43,137 nucleotides of DNA from JAJPKK01 sp035311445 (GTDB lineage Bacteria > Pseudomonadota > Alphaproteobacteria > Rhizobiales > Xanthobacteraceae), in NCBI GenBank assembly GCA_035311445.1, contig DATGCX010000161.1:1-43137 (forward strand), given 5' to 3'. Below are positions 26,679-35,979 of this stretch, one piece after another. Each line of letters opens with the position of its first letter. Position 1 is the stretch's first letter. The notes under the pieces were generated by a model. It saw only the letters and a program-made list of their open reading frames with translations, was not told the DNA's origin and searched no databases. The position numbers and the translations under genes are program-made.

Positions 26679-27503
26679 ATGGCGGAATTCAATGGCAATA
26701 TTGCCGTCAGGCCACTCGGCAGCACCGTAAGCCGCGCGGAAGCTGCAGCCATTGACGCCGGGCTGCGCGCCCACATGATTCGCATCTACAACTACATGGT
26801 CCTGGGATTGGCCATCACCGGGATCGCCGCGTTGGCCATTTACATGCTCTCGGTAACCGATGACGCGGCAGCAGCCGCAAAGGTGGCGCGTAGTGGTGCA
26901 GAAATTCCAGCGCGCCTTGCCAGCAACATGTATCTCACCCCGATCGGCTACGCTGTATTCGTAAGCCCACTGAAATGGCCCGTCATCTTGGCACCGCTGG
27001 CGCTGGTGTTCGGCCTGAGCTTTGGCATCGATCGGCTGCGGCCGGCGGTCGCCCAATTTCTGTTCTGGGTGTATGCGGCCCTGCTCGGCGTTTCACTCGG
27101 CTCCATCTTCATGATCTACACCCACACTTCGGTTGTGCGGGTGTTCTTGATTACGGCGGCCTCGTTTGGTGCGTTGTCGCTGTGGGGTTATACGACGCAG
27201 CGGGACCTGACCGGTTTGGGTTCATTCCTGGTCATGGGCCTGTTCGGCATCATCATTGCCGGCCTCGTCAACATCTTCCTGGCGAGCTCTGCATTGCAGT
27301 GGGTTATCTCAGTGGCCGGCGTGCTGGTTTTCTCGGGCCTGACCGCTTGGGACACGCAGCGCCTCAAGGGTGAGTATATCTATGGCGCAATGGACGGCGA
27401 CATCGCTGAGCGGACCGCGATCATGGGAGCGCTGTCGCTCTACCTGGATTTTGTGAACCTGTTCACCATGCTGCTCCAGCTGTTTGGCGAGCGCGAGGAG
27501 TAG
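26679..27503 (+). CDS. BAX inhibitor-1 / YccA family membrane protein (first of tandem pair)
   Basis: A 274-aa protein with the seven-helix BI-1 layout, a family of pH- or calcium-sensitive inner-membrane leak channels or protease modulators; the bacterial role is poorly defined. The soluble N-terminus (MAEFNGNIAVRPLGS) is followed by LRAHMIRIYNYMVLGLAITG. Helices include VILAPLALVFGLSF, FLFWVYAALLGVSLGSIFMIY, VFLITAASFGALSLWGY, LVMGLFGIIIAGLVNIF and VISVAGVLVFSGLTAWDT. The conserved end reads GALSLYLDFVNLFTMLLQLF. The ATG at 26679 fits; the frame opening at 26547 adds a low-complexity extension. It resembles the next gene closely enough to be a paralogue. Confidence 0.93.
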   Translation: MAEFNGNIAVRPLGSTVSRAEAAAIDAGLRAHMIRIYNYMVLGLAITGIAALAIYMLSVTDDAAAAAKVARSGAEIPARLASNMYLTPIGYAVFVSPLKWPVILAPLALVFGLSFGIDRLRPAVAQFLFWVYAALLGVSLGSIFMIYTHTSVVRVFLITAASFGALSLWGYTTQRDLTGLGSFLVMGLFGIIIAGLVNIFLASSALQWVISVAGVLVFSGLTAWDTQRLKGEYIYGAMDGDIAERTAIMGALSLYLDFVNLFTMLLQLFGEREE

Positions 27504-27778
27504 GCTGAAACTCGGATTTGTACTTAAGGACGTGTTAAGTTGGCGGTTTGGCTCATCAGAGGACCCATAGAGTCTGGTGTAGCCAACCACCAACCACGAG
27601 AACTCATTGCTGCACAAGCACGGTGGACGACCCGACCGGGCCCAAAACTAAATCGTCGCAGCCGTCTTCTCGCCCGGTTCCACACGTACTAAATTGGGCA
27701 CGTTCGGTGATTTGCGGCATGGGCCGCTGCACCCCTGCCGCCCGCAGGCTCCCCTGGGCGTACGAAAGGACGCTTCAA

Positions 27779-28549
27779 ATGTCGGATTTCGACCGGAACT
27801 ATGCCACGTTTCGCGGCGTAGCGACCGATCGTGCGGTCGCGTACGATATGGGCCTGCGGGCCCACATGATCCGCGTCTACAACTATATGGCGGGCGGCGT
27901 AGCCCTCACGGGCGTGGTCGCCTGGCTCGTTTTCCAAATGGCAGGCGGCGACGAGATTCATGCGGTCGGCAGATCAATCGTCGGGCTGACGCCATTCGGG
28001 CAGGCCCTGTTCGGCAGCCCGCTGATGTGGGTGTTCATGCTAGCGCCGCTAGGCATGGTGTTCTTCATCAGCTATCGGATCGGGCACATGCAGGCGTCCA
28101 CCGCCCGTGCGTGGTTCTTCGCTTTCGCGGCGGTGTTCGGCCTCTCGCTTGCCACCATATTCATGGTCTTTACCACCACCTCGATCACGCGGGTGTTTTT
28201 CATCTCGGCCGCGTCGTTCGGCGCACTCAGCCTGTACGGCTACACGACTAGCCGCAGCCTCGACGCTATGGGCTCGTTCCTGTTCATGGGTGTCATCGGG
28301 CTCCTGATTGCGATGGTCGTCAACCTTTTCTTGGGCAGCTCAATGCTGCAGTGGCTGATCTCGGTCGTCGGGGTTGGGATTTTCGCCGGACTAACAGCCT
28401 GGGATACGCAGAAGATCAAGGAATTCTATGATCCGATGGACGATGGTACCGCTGCGGGTCGCAAAGCCGTAATGGGAGCACTCAGCCTCTATCTCGATTT
28501 CATCAACATGTTCCAGTTCCTGCTTCAGCTAATGGGCGATCGCCGCTGA
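27779..28549 (+). CDS. BAX inhibitor-1 / YccA family membrane protein (second of tandem pair)
   Basis: A 256-aa BI-1 protein and paralogue of the preceding gene. Shared blocks are GLRAHMIRVYNYM, ISAASFGALSLYGYTT, ISVVGVGIFAGLTAWDTQ and GALSLYLDFINMFQFLLQLM. It lacks the 18-residue-longer segment of its neighbour between helices 1 and 2. The ATG at 27779 has AAAGGA about 9 nt upstream and matches the family start (MSDFDRNYATFR); the frame opening at 27548 runs through non-coding DNA. A 275-bp gap separates the two, so this copy may have its own promoter. A strong terminator follows 30 bp after its stop. Confidence 0.94.
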   Translation: MSDFDRNYATFRGVATDRAVAYDMGLRAHMIRVYNYMAGGVALTGVVAWLVFQMAGGDEIHAVGRSIVGLTPFGQALFGSPLMWVFMLAPLGMVFFISYRIGHMQASTARAWFFAFAAVFGLSLATIFMVFTTTSITRVFFISAASFGALSLYGYTTSRSLDAMGSFLFMGVIGLLIAMVVNLFLGSSMLQWLISVVGVGIFAGLTAWDTQKIKEFYDPMDDGTAAGRKAVMGALSLYLDFINMFQFLLQLMGDRR

Positions 28550-28578
28550 GAGACAGTTCCTGATCGCTGAAGTTTGAC

Positions 28579-28617
28579 AAGGCGCGCTCCGGTGCCCCGG
28601 AGCGCGCCTTGATTTTT
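28579..28617 (+). terminator. Strong intrinsic terminator after the BI-1 pair
   Basis: AAGGCGCGCTCCGG (28579-28592) and its exact reverse complement (28597-28610) form a perfect 14-bp stem with a TGCC loop, followed by GATTTTT. It lies 29 bp after the second BI-1 stop and before the GNAT gene. This is the clearest Rho-independent terminator in the window. Confidence 0.93.
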
Positions 28618-28684
28618 AGACTTTCCTTAACAGGACGGATGTTGGCACTTGGCGACGTCGCCTGCTCCGCGCTATGGGCGGCTC

Positions 28685-29209
28685 ATGATCCAACCCGTTA
28701 TACGTCGCGCGACGGCTGCCGACCTCCCCGCCATCACGACGATCTATCGCCATGCGGTGCAACACGGGACGGCAACGTTCGAAATTGATCCGCCGGGCCA
28801 GAGCGAGATGACGAATCGCTTTCGCACCCTTGCCGAAGCGGGCTTTCCATACCTGGTGGCAGAATACGAAGGAGAGGTCCAGGGCTACGCCTATGCGGGT
28901 CTTTATCGGACCCGCGTCGCATACCGCCACACACTCGAGGATTCGATCTATGTCGCCCCGGAGCATCATGGACGAGGTATCGGACGGGCGCTCCTCGACC
29001 AGCTCCTGGTGCAAGCCGCGGCAGCCGGATTTCGCCAAATGATCGCGGTGATCGGAGACTCGGAACAAGTCGCGTCAATCGCCCTGCACCGCGCTGCAGG
29101 TTTCCGAATGGTGGGAACGTTTGTGGCGGTTGGTTTCAAGTTCGGACGCTGGCTTGACACCGTGCTGATGCAACGCGCGTTGGGGCCCGGGGCCAAGACC
29201 CTCCCGTAG
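28685..29209 (+). CDS. GNAT family N-acetyltransferase, phosphinothricin acetyltransferase-like
   Basis: A 174-aa acetyl-CoA-dependent N-acetyltransferase. It begins MIQPVIRRATAADLPAITTI, contains a substrate-side segment HAVQHGTATFEIDPP, and shows motif A with the acetyl-CoA pyrophosphate loop HHGRGIGRALLDQL (about 97-110). It ends with the family block ALHRAAGFRMVGTF and GFKFGRWLDTVLMQ. These C-terminal features are typical of the Pat/MnaT subgroup, which acetylates phosphinothricin-like or methionine sulfone/sulfoximine amines, but the substrate here is undetermined. The ATG at 28685 is chosen over the TTG at 28649. It is convergent with the DUF2794 gene. Confidence 0.92.
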   Translation: MIQPVIRRATAADLPAITTIYRHAVQHGTATFEIDPPGQSEMTNRFRTLAEAGFPYLVAEYEGEVQGYAYAGLYRTRVAYRHTLEDSIYVAPEHHGRGIGRALLDQLLVQAAAAGFRQMIAVIGDSEQVASIALHRAAGFRMVGTFVAVGFKFGRWLDTVLMQRALGPGAKTLP

Positions 29210-29227
29210 GTACCCCTCCCGCAAGGT

Positions 29228-29602
29228 TTAACGCGCCACCAGCCGAAGCGACGGATCGATCACACGCAGCACCCGGTCAAGTTCATGCCCGCACTGAACG
29301 ATCAACCCGGTCGCCGAAATCACGCTGTAGGCTCCCTGTTTTCGAGCAAGCGGTGGATTCTTTTCGATCCGGTAGATGGGCACCTCGGATGATCGACGAA
29401 ATACTGAAAACACTGCTCGATCCTTGAAGAAGTCGATGGCATAGTCCCGCCATTCGCCTTCCGCGACCTTCCGCCCATAAAGACCGAAGATGCGGCCGAG
29501 TTCGCGTCGGTCAAAAGTCACTCGGGCAGACGGCCCTGTTCCGCCCGAACGCTCGCCCCCCGAAGACTGGCTTGGATCAATTTCGCCCGATCCCATCGTC
29601 AT
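29228..29602 (-). CDS. DUF2794 domain-containing protein
   Basis: A 124-aa protein matching DUF2794, a small family found mainly in alphaproteobacteria with no assigned function that I know of. After a flexible Gly/Ser-rich N-terminus (about 1-25) comes the conserved part: VTFDRRELGRIFGLYGRKVA, EWRDYAIDF, FSVFRRSSEVPIYRIEK and the end LDRVLRVIDPSLRLV. It has no membrane segment or signal and is probably cytosolic. A good ribosome site (AGGAGG, about 7 nt) supports the ATG at 29602. An alternative ATG lies two codons downstream. Confidence 0.9.
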   Translation of the reverse strand: MTMGSGEIDPSQSSGGERSGGTGPSARVTFDRRELGRIFGLYGRKVAEGEWRDYAIDFFKDRAVFSVFRRSSEVPIYRIEKNPPLARKQGAYSVISATGLIVQCGHELDRVLRVIDPSLRLVAR

Positions 29603-29997
29603 GGGCGCCTCCTTCCTGCTTTCATCGTTATGTCATGATCGCTCCGAAATCAGTCAGCCCGCAAGATCTCTTTGATCTTTTGCGACGCAGCGTGTCCGGT
29701 TGCAATCACGCATTCGTTAACCGATTCATACTACGGCCAAAATTCAGCCTCGCCCCTGTCGTGGTGGATTGCAATGAATTGCACTCTGCCTCAGGGTCCG
29801 GCTCGATGCGGGTTCGGATTCCTCAGCCCCCCAGCCCCCCGGGCTTGCTTGGGCCGGACCCGGGTCGTTTGAGTCGGATGTTTACGTCGACGCGTCAAAC
29901 GACCAGATCGTCCTCTCCACGGAGCAAACTGTGAGCGCCCCACCGCGCGTAGCGGGCTGTGGCCGAGTGCGCCCTATGGGCGCAGTGTCTGGATCAA
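29603..29997. other. Intergenic stretch without a recognised gene
   Basis: The 395 bp between the DUF2794 start and the DUF1223 stop, both minus-strand genes, carry no convincing gene. It must contain the DUF2794 promoter. A C-rich run (about 29820-29842) and a perfect 7-bp hairpin TGCGCCC-TAT-GGGCGCA (29968-29984) lie near the DUF1223 stop. The hairpin may aid termination of that gene but has no U-run. No tRNA fold was found. Confidence 0.5.
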
Positions 29998-30741
29998 TCA
30001 ATACAGTGATGTGAGCGAAGCGCCCAGTATGGGACCCGGCTTTTCGGCGTTGCCGCTTTGCAGGAGCACGGCGACCGCATCGACGCCGTCGAACCTTATC
30101 GCATCAAGCGGTACCGTGAAGCTTTCTCCCTTCCCGGTCCAGTTTCCGAGCTTGACCCAGCGCCGCACCACGTTGGTGTAGGTAATCGTGCGCCCGCGAT
30201 TTTCGCCACGCGTAATGCCGACCGGCACCGACCCGCTCAGCGGACAGAGCCAGACCTCGCCGCCCGACGCCTCCGCGCGTGCGCGTTCGGGAAGCGTGAC
30301 GGTCACGCGTTCGTCAGCGACCGTCACACGGACGGGGACCGACAATGGTGATGGGTTGCGGCGGCTTTGCGCGACAGCATTTTCAATGCCGTCGCGATCG
30401 CTGCCGATCGCCTGAACGACGCCGTTAACGACCGCCTGTGGCGTGTAAATTTCACGGTCTCCGCGCGCCTGGGAATAGCCTCTCTGCCGCATCGTATTGC
30501 CCGGAATCGCCAACGTGTCCTTCCAGCCCAGATAGTCCCAGTAATCGATCGGGAGGCTAAGGGGAATCAGCGAAGGATCAGCCTGCAACTCGGAAAGCAG
30601 CTTATCGGCCGCTGGGCATGACGAGCAGCCTTGGCTTGTAAACAACTCGATGACAGCGCGGGGGTCAGCTTTTGCGGAAGGATGGGGGACCAAAACAAGG
30701 GTCGCCAGAATCGAGCTGAAGAGCACCCGCGACGTCGTCAT
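29998..30741 (-). CDS. DUF1223 exported thioredoxin-fold protein
   Basis: A 247-aa protein of the DUF1223 family. A signal peptide is clear (RVLFSSILATLVLVPHPSAKA, about 5-25). The mature part begins with the thioredoxin-like block VIELFTSQGCSSCPAAD containing a C39-S-S-C42 redox motif, followed by PIDYWDYLGWKD and YTPQAVVNG. The remainder is a beta-rich domain (about 120-247). The layout implies a periplasmic thiol-disulfide or metal-handling role, but no substrate is known to me. The ATG at 30741 is preferred because the signal starts there. It lies 143 bp downstream of acnA on the same strand and may be read with it. Confidence 0.92.
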   Translation of the reverse strand: MTTSRVLFSSILATLVLVPHPSAKADPRAVIELFTSQGCSSCPAADKLLSELQADPSLIPLSLPIDYWDYLGWKDTLAIPGNTMRQRGYSQARGDREIYTPQAVVNGVVQAIGSDRDGIENAVAQSRRNPSPLSVPVRVTVADERVTVTLPERARAEASGGEVWLCPLSGSVPVGITRGENRGRTITYTNVVRRWVKLGNWTGKGESFTVPLDAIRFDGVDAVAVLLQSGNAEKPGPILGASLTSLY

Positions 30742-30884
30742 GCTTAGTCTCCCGCGATGCCAGCCGGCTCTCAATACGTCGCTTCGCGTTCAATCGCCAC
30801 TCACTTCAAGGTGAGATCCCGAGTCCACCGCAACAAAACGACCGCTTGGGCGAACCTAATCGTTTACGCAACCAGCGCGCGGGC

Positions 30885-33587
30885 TTACGCCGCGAGTTGC
30901 CGCAGCACATACTGGAGGATTCCGCCGTTCTTGAAGTACTCAAGTTCGTCGAGAGTATCTATTCGGCAGATCAGCGGCACGCGCCTAAGCGATCCATTGG
31001 CGCTGACCATCTCGGCGATCATGCGTTGGCGGGGCTTGAGGTCGCCGTGGAGTCCACGGATCGTCACCAGTTCGCTGCCCGTCAGCCCGAGCGTTTGCCA
31101 GGAGGTGCCCTCTTCGAAAACAAGAGGAATGACTCCCATCCCAATGAGGTTCGAGCGATGTATACGCTCGAATGATTGGCAGATCACCGCGCGAATTCCG
31201 AGCAGGACTGTTCCCTTGGCGGCCCAATCACGCGAGGAACCGGTGCCATATTCCTTACCGGCGAATACGACCAGCGGAACGTTCTGGCTTTTGTATCGCA
31301 TGGCGGCGTCGTAGATCGGCAGCTGATCACCGGACGGATGGTGAATCGTAACACCACCCTCAACGCCAGGAACCATCTGATTTTTAATGCGAATATTGGC
31401 GAAGGTGCCTCGCATCATCACTTCGTGGTTGCCGCGCCTGGTCCCATACTGGTTGAAATCGCCAGGCTTGACCTTGTGATCGATCAGATATTTGCCTGCC
31501 GGGGAGGCGGTCTTAATGGAGCCTGCCGGCGAAATGTGATCCGTGGTGATCGAATCCAGGAACAGCCCGAGAATGCGGGCGTCCACGATGTCGGAGAGTT
31601 GACCCGGTGTGCGGCTCATATGGGCGAAATAGGGCGGGTTTTGCACATAGGTCGATTTGCGCTCCCACTCGTAGGTAAGTCCGCCCTTTACGGCAATCTT
31701 GCTCCAGGCAGCGTCACCTTTGAAGACGCGGGCGTATTTGCGTGCAAAGATTTGCTTGGTGATGGTTTTCTTGATCACCGCAATTTCCCGCCCGGTCGGC
31801 CAGATATCCTTGAGAAATACCTTCTTGCCGGCCTTGTCGATACCGAGCGGCATCTTGGCAAAATCGAAGTTCATCGTTCCGGCAATCGCATAGGCGACGA
31901 CGAGCGGCGGCGCCGCCAAATAGTTTGCACGGACGTCTTGATTGACCCGTCCCTCGAAGTTGCGGTTGCCCGACAGAACGGCGGCAGCAACAAGGTCGTT
32001 ATCGTTGATGGCTTTGGATATCTCCGGCGGCAGCGGCCCGGAATTTCCAATACAGGTCGTGCAGCCGTACCCGACCAAGTTGAAGCCGAGCTTGTCGAGG
32101 TCCTTCTGCAGACCGGATTTCGATAGATATTCCCCCACCACCTGCGAGCCGGGCGCGAGCGATGTCTTGACCCATGGCTTTACAGTAAGGCCCTTAGCAA
32201 CCGCCTTACGGGCCAGCAGACCGGCGCCGACCATTACGGTCGGGTTTGACGTGTTGGTACAGGACGTAATGGCGGCAATCACAACATCCCCGTGGCCCAA
32301 GTCGTGCTTGCGGCCGTCCACCGGCACGCGTTTCCCGGCTTCCGCCGATTTCCCGAATTCCTGGTTCATCGCGACCGCAAAACCCGCCTTCACGTCCTTG
32401 AGGGCGACCCGATCCTGCGGACGTTTCGGTCCTGCGAGCGACGGCTCCACGGACCTAAGCTCAAGCTTCAGAACCTCAGTGAACGTCGGATCCGGCGTAT
32501 TTTTGGTGCGGTACATCCCCTGCGCCTTGGCGTAGGCGGCCACCAGCGCCACACGCGATTCCGGACGTGCGGTCTGCCGCAGATACTGGAGCGTGTCGTC
32601 ATCGATCGGAAAGAATCCGCAGGTCGCGCCGTACTCTGGCGACATGTTGCCGAGGGTGGCGCGGTCGGCGATCGTCAGGCCGGCAAGACCCGGACCGAAG
32701 AACTCGACAAATTTACCGACGACACCCCGCTTGCGCAGCATCTGCGTCACGGTCAATACGAGATCGGTTGCGGTGACGCCTTCCTTGAGATTGCCGGAGA
32801 GCTTCACGCCGATCACCTCGGGCAACAGCATCGAATAGGGCTGGCCCAGCATCGCGGCTTCCGCCTCAATCCCGCCGACGCCCCAACCGAGCACCGAGAG
32901 ACCGTTGACCATCGTGGTGTGGGAATCGGTTCCGACCAAAGTGTCTGGATAGGCGATCTCTCCGGTCACCGATTTGCCGTCGACCTTGATGGTTCCCTTC
33001 GTGGTGAAGACGGTCTGCGACAGATATTCCAGATTGACCTGATGGCAGATGCCAGTACCAGGCGGTACGACGCGAAAATTTTCAAATGAGTGCTGCGCCC
33101 ATTTCAAAAAGCGATAGCGTTCCTCGTTCTGCCTGTATTCCTCCTCGACATTCTTCTTGAACGCCGCGTTGTCACCGAAATACGTGATTGCGACCGAATG
33201 GTCGATCACGAGATCGACCGGCACGAGCGGATTGATCCGCTTCGGATCGCCGCCGAGATTTTTCATGGCATCGCGCATTGCGGCCAGATCCACGACCGCC
33301 GGGACACCGGTGAAATCCTGCATCAGCACGCGCGCCGGACGGAACGCGATTTCTCGTTCTGAAGACTTGGTCTTGAGCCACAGGGCACAGGCTTGAATAT
33401 CCTCCTTCGATACCGCCCGTCCGTCTTCGTTGCGCAGGAGATTTTCGAGCAAAATCTTCATAGAAAAAGGCAGACGTGAAATTCCTTTGAGGCCGTTTTT
33501 CTCAGCGGCCGGAAGGCTGTAATAGAGATAAGTCTTTGTGCCCACCTTAAGAGTGCGGGCGCATCTGAAGCTGTCGAGGGAGGTCAT
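30885..33587 (-). CDS. acnA: Aconitate hydratase A
   Basis: A 900-aa monomeric aconitase that interconverts citrate and isocitrate with a [4Fe-4S] cluster. The cluster cysteines are in TSCTNTSNP (near residue 440) and GCTTCIGNSG (near 505). Also visible are VGTDSHTTM in domain 2, and the C-terminal swivel domain with EYGTGSSRDWAAKG and SFERIHRSNLIGMG. I use the ATG at 33587 (MTSLDSFRC), matching family starts; an in-frame ATG four codons upstream (33599) is possible. It is divergent from ccmA with about 245 bp between, which must hold both promoters. Confidence 0.97.
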   Translation of the reverse strand: MTSLDSFRCARTLKVGTKTYLYYSLPAAEKNGLKGISRLPFSMKILLENLLRNEDGRAVSKEDIQACALWLKTKSSEREIAFRPARVLMQDFTGVPAVVDLAAMRDAMKNLGGDPKRINPLVPVDLVIDHSVAITYFGDNAAFKKNVEEEYRQNEERYRFLKWAQHSFENFRVVPPGTGICHQVNLEYLSQTVFTTKGTIKVDGKSVTGEIAYPDTLVGTDSHTTMVNGLSVLGWGVGGIEAEAAMLGQPYSMLLPEVIGVKLSGNLKEGVTATDLVLTVTQMLRKRGVVGKFVEFFGPGLAGLTIADRATLGNMSPEYGATCGFFPIDDDTLQYLRQTARPESRVALVAAYAKAQGMYRTKNTPDPTFTEVLKLELRSVEPSLAGPKRPQDRVALKDVKAGFAVAMNQEFGKSAEAGKRVPVDGRKHDLGHGDVVIAAITSCTNTSNPTVMVGAGLLARKAVAKGLTVKPWVKTSLAPGSQVVGEYLSKSGLQKDLDKLGFNLVGYGCTTCIGNSGPLPPEISKAINDNDLVAAAVLSGNRNFEGRVNQDVRANYLAAPPLVVAYAIAGTMNFDFAKMPLGIDKAGKKVFLKDIWPTGREIAVIKKTITKQIFARKYARVFKGDAAWSKIAVKGGLTYEWERKSTYVQNPPYFAHMSRTPGQLSDIVDARILGLFLDSITTDHISPAGSIKTASPAGKYLIDHKVKPGDFNQYGTRRGNHEVMMRGTFANIRIKNQMVPGVEGGVTIHHPSGDQLPIYDAAMRYKSQNVPLVVFAGKEYGTGSSRDWAAKGTVLLGIRAVICQSFERIHRSNLIGMGVIPLVFEEGTSWQTLGLTGSELVTIRGLHGDLKPRQRMIAEMVSANGSLRRVPLICRIDTLDELEYFKNGGILQYVLRQLAA

Positions 33588-33831
33588 GAGGGTTTCCATT
33601 CCGGCAAGCGGAGAGGCCGGTTCTCCGGCAGCGCTGGGTGCGTTGACGGAGCGCCCGAAGGCCGAGGCGCACGAACTATGCTCATCGAGCGCCTAAACGT
33701 CAGTTTATACGGACTTTTTCCAGGTTCTGCCATATGAACGATAGTTTTGAACAAATCTCCCCGGTAAAAAAAGCATCGGTTTCCGACTGGGCCCCTCGTT
33801 CGCGGAAGCCAAGCTGCGGAAAATCGTGGCA

Positions 33832-34509
33832 ATGAAGCTGTCGGGCCTCGATCTGACCTGCATCCGTGGTGGTCGCCGGGTGTTTTCCGAGCTTAGCTTT
33901 TCGGTCGCGGCTGGTACAGCGCTGCTCTTGACCGGGCCGAATGGGGCCGGCAAGAGCTCGTTGTTACGCATGATCGCGGGTCTCATCCGGCCGGCCAAAG
34001 GCAGCCTTATGCTCGAAGGCGGCGACCCGGAGCTCAGCGTCGGAGAGCAGTCCCACTATGTGGGGCATCAGGATCCCCTTAAGCCGGCCTTGACGGTAAC
34101 TGAAAACCTGGTGTTCTGGGTACGGTTTCTCAATGGCAAAGCGGGCGTTAGCGCGGCCGCATCCATCGAACAAGGACTTGACGCGGTCGGCTTGGCGGAC
34201 CTCGCCCGACTTCCGGCAGGATATCTTTCGGCGGGGCAAAGACGGCGTCTCTCGCTGGCGAGGCTATTGGCGGTACCGCGGCCGATCTGGCTCCTGGACG
34301 AGCCGACCACAGCGCTCGACGCGGCGTCCCGAGACCGTCTGCGGCGCGTCATGCTCGATCACCTGTCAGGCGGCGGTCTTATCGTCGCCGCCACACACGG
34401 ACCGCTGGGGCTCGTCGAGGCCGGCCAGCTGCGCTTGGGCGGCTCTTCGATGGACGGGGAGGAGCCCGCTCGTCCCGAGGATGTCGATGCCGTGGACGCG
34501 GTGCCATGA
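33832..34509 (+). CDS. ccmA: Heme ABC exporter ATP-binding protein CcmA
   Basis: A 225-aa ATPase of the CcmAB complex, which powers release of holo-CcmE during system I cytochrome c maturation. Walker A is GPNGAGKSS, the signature LSAGQRRRLSLARLL, Walker B IWLLDEPTTALD, and the H-loop is in VAATHGPLG. The ATG at 33832 (MKLSGLDLTCIRGGRR) fits family starts better than the GTG two codons upstream. The last four bases overlap ccmB. It opens a five-gene operon, ccmA-B-C-D-G. Confidence 0.96.
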   Translation: MKLSGLDLTCIRGGRRVFSELSFSVAAGTALLLTGPNGAGKSSLLRMIAGLIRPAKGSLMLEGGDPELSVGEQSHYVGHQDPLKPALTVTENLVFWVRFLNGKAGVSAAASIEQGLDAVGLADLARLPAGYLSAGQRRRLSLARLLAVPRPIWLLDEPTTALDAASRDRLRRVMLDHLSGGGLIVAATHGPLGLVEAGQLRLGGSSMDGEEPARPEDVDAVDAVP

Positions 34510-35174
34510 CGGCGCTCTCCGCCTTGTTCGCTCGCGATGCGCGTGTCGCGATACGGATCGGCGGCGGCGCTATGATGGGCGTGCTCTTTTTTCTTGCGGT
34601 GGTGACCCTTGTGCCATTTGCGATCGGGCCCGATCTTGCATTGCTGCGCCGAATCGGACCGGCGATCCTGTGGCTGGGGGCGCTCTTGTCATCGTTGCTG
34701 GCGCTCGACCGCTTGTTCGCCAACGATCATGAGGACGGTTCCCTCGACCTCATCCTGATGGCGCGACCACCGCTTGAGCTTATCGTGATCACCAAGGCTC
34801 TCGCACACTGGGTGACAACCGGGTTGCCGCTGGTGGTAGCTGCGCCAATCCTCGGCCTCTTTCTGAACCTGGATCCGGCTGCACTTTCTGCCACCGTGCT
34901 GACTCTCCTGGTAGGGACCCCGGCGCTGACGTTCATCGGCGTAATCGGAGCGGCACTCGCAACCGCGCTGCGGCGGGGCGGTCTCTTGCTGCCCGTCCTG
35001 GTGCTGCCGCTGACGATCCCGGTGCTGATCTTCGGGGTTGCGGCCACCAACGCAGCGGCGGTGGGACCAATGCCGTTTGAAACCCCGTTCACGATATTGT
35101 GTGCGCTGACGCTGATGAGCGGCGTAATCGGACCCTTTGCCGCCGCTGCGACGCTGCGTTACGGCATGGAATAG
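34506..35174 (+). CDS. ccmB: Heme exporter protein CcmB
   Basis: A 222-aa inner-membrane partner of CcmA with six predicted helices. Blocks include MMGVLFFLAVVTLVPFAIGP, ILWLGALLSSLLALDRLF (with the conserved LDRLF and the following EDGSLDLIL), VTTGLPLVVAAPILGLFLNL, LLLPVLVLPLTIPVLIFGV and a final helix near LCALTLMSGVIGPFAA. Length and spacing match the family. The ATGA overlap with ccmA indicates coupled translation, and ccmC begins 71 bp downstream. Confidence 0.96.
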   Translation: MTALSALFARDARVAIRIGGGAMMGVLFFLAVVTLVPFAIGPDLALLRRIGPAILWLGALLSSLLALDRLFANDHEDGSLDLILMARPPLELIVITKALAHWVTTGLPLVVAAPILGLFLNLDPAALSATVLTLLVGTPALTFIGVIGAALATALRRGGLLLPVLVLPLTIPVLIFGVAATNAAAVGPMPFETPFTILCALTLMSGVIGPFAAAATLRYGME

Positions 35175-35245
35175 ACCGCTTTGGCTTATATCTGAGCTCA
35201 GGCGCCCCATTGCCGGAGCCGCAGTGGCGCATTAGGAGTGCGGGT

Positions 35246-35971
35246 ATGGCACTGATCGATCTCGCAAATCCAAGTCGTTTTGTGGCCCTGGTGGGACGCG
35301 TCCTGCCGTGGCTTATCGTGGCAACTGTAATCGCGTTCGCATTTGGATTACGCGAATCCTATCTGGCGCCGGACGACTACCAGCAGGGCGCTACCGTAAA
35401 GATCATGTTCATTCATGTGCCCAACGCATGGTTGAGCATGTTCGCCTGGGGCGTGATGAGCATCGCGGCACTCGGCACACTGGTATGGCGGCATCCGCTC
35501 GCCGACGTGGCAGCCAAATGCGCCGCTCCGCTCGGCGCCGCCTTCACGCTCCTGGCGCTTGTTACGGGCTCGCTGTGGGGGCGGCCAATGTGGGGTACTT
35601 ATTGGGTGTGGGACGCACGCCTCACATCCGTACTCGTGCTTTTCATCATGTATCTTGCCCTGATCGCCTTGTGGCGCACCGTCGATGATCAGAACCGGGC
35701 TGGCCGCGCTGCGGCGGTACTGACGCTGGTCGGCGCCGTCAACCTGCCGATCATCAAGTTCTCGGTGGACTGGTGGAACACGCTGCATCAACCCGCCTCG
35801 GTGCTGCGCATGGGGGGACCAACGATTGATCGCAGCCTACTGATTCCGTTGGCCGTCATGGCGCTTGCGTTTGCGCTACTGTTCGTCACGCTTCATCTTG
35901 CCGCCATGCGCAACGAGATCATGCGCCGACGCGTGCGCACCTTGATGCTAATGCAGGCCGAGCGCGCATAG
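35246..35971 (+). CDS. ccmC: Heme exporter protein CcmC
   Basis: A 241-aa inner-membrane protein of the heme-handling (WWD) family that delivers heme to CcmE. It has six helices and the tryptophan-rich motif WGTYWVWDARLTS in the periplasmic loop. Conserved heme-ligand histidines are expected near IHVPNAWLSM and WWNTLHQPAS. The ATG at 35246 has AGGAG 7 nt upstream and follows the family start (MALIDLANPSRF); the frame opening at 35099 overlaps ccmB. ccmD follows after 8 bp. Confidence 0.96.
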   Translation: MALIDLANPSRFVALVGRVLPWLIVATVIAFAFGLRESYLAPDDYQQGATVKIMFIHVPNAWLSMFAWGVMSIAALGTLVWRHPLADVAAKCAAPLGAAFTLLALVTGSLWGRPMWGTYWVWDARLTSVLVLFIMYLALIALWRTVDDQNRAGRAAAVLTLVGAVNLPIIKFSVDWWNTLHQPASVLRMGGPTIDRSLLIPLAVMALAFALLFVTLHLAAMRNEIMRRRVRTLMLMQAERA

Positions 35972-35979
35972 AGGAAATC

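Noticed and set aside
31176..32126. 316-aa plus-strand open frame
   Set aside because: It is antisense to acnA and lacks motifs or a ribosome site.
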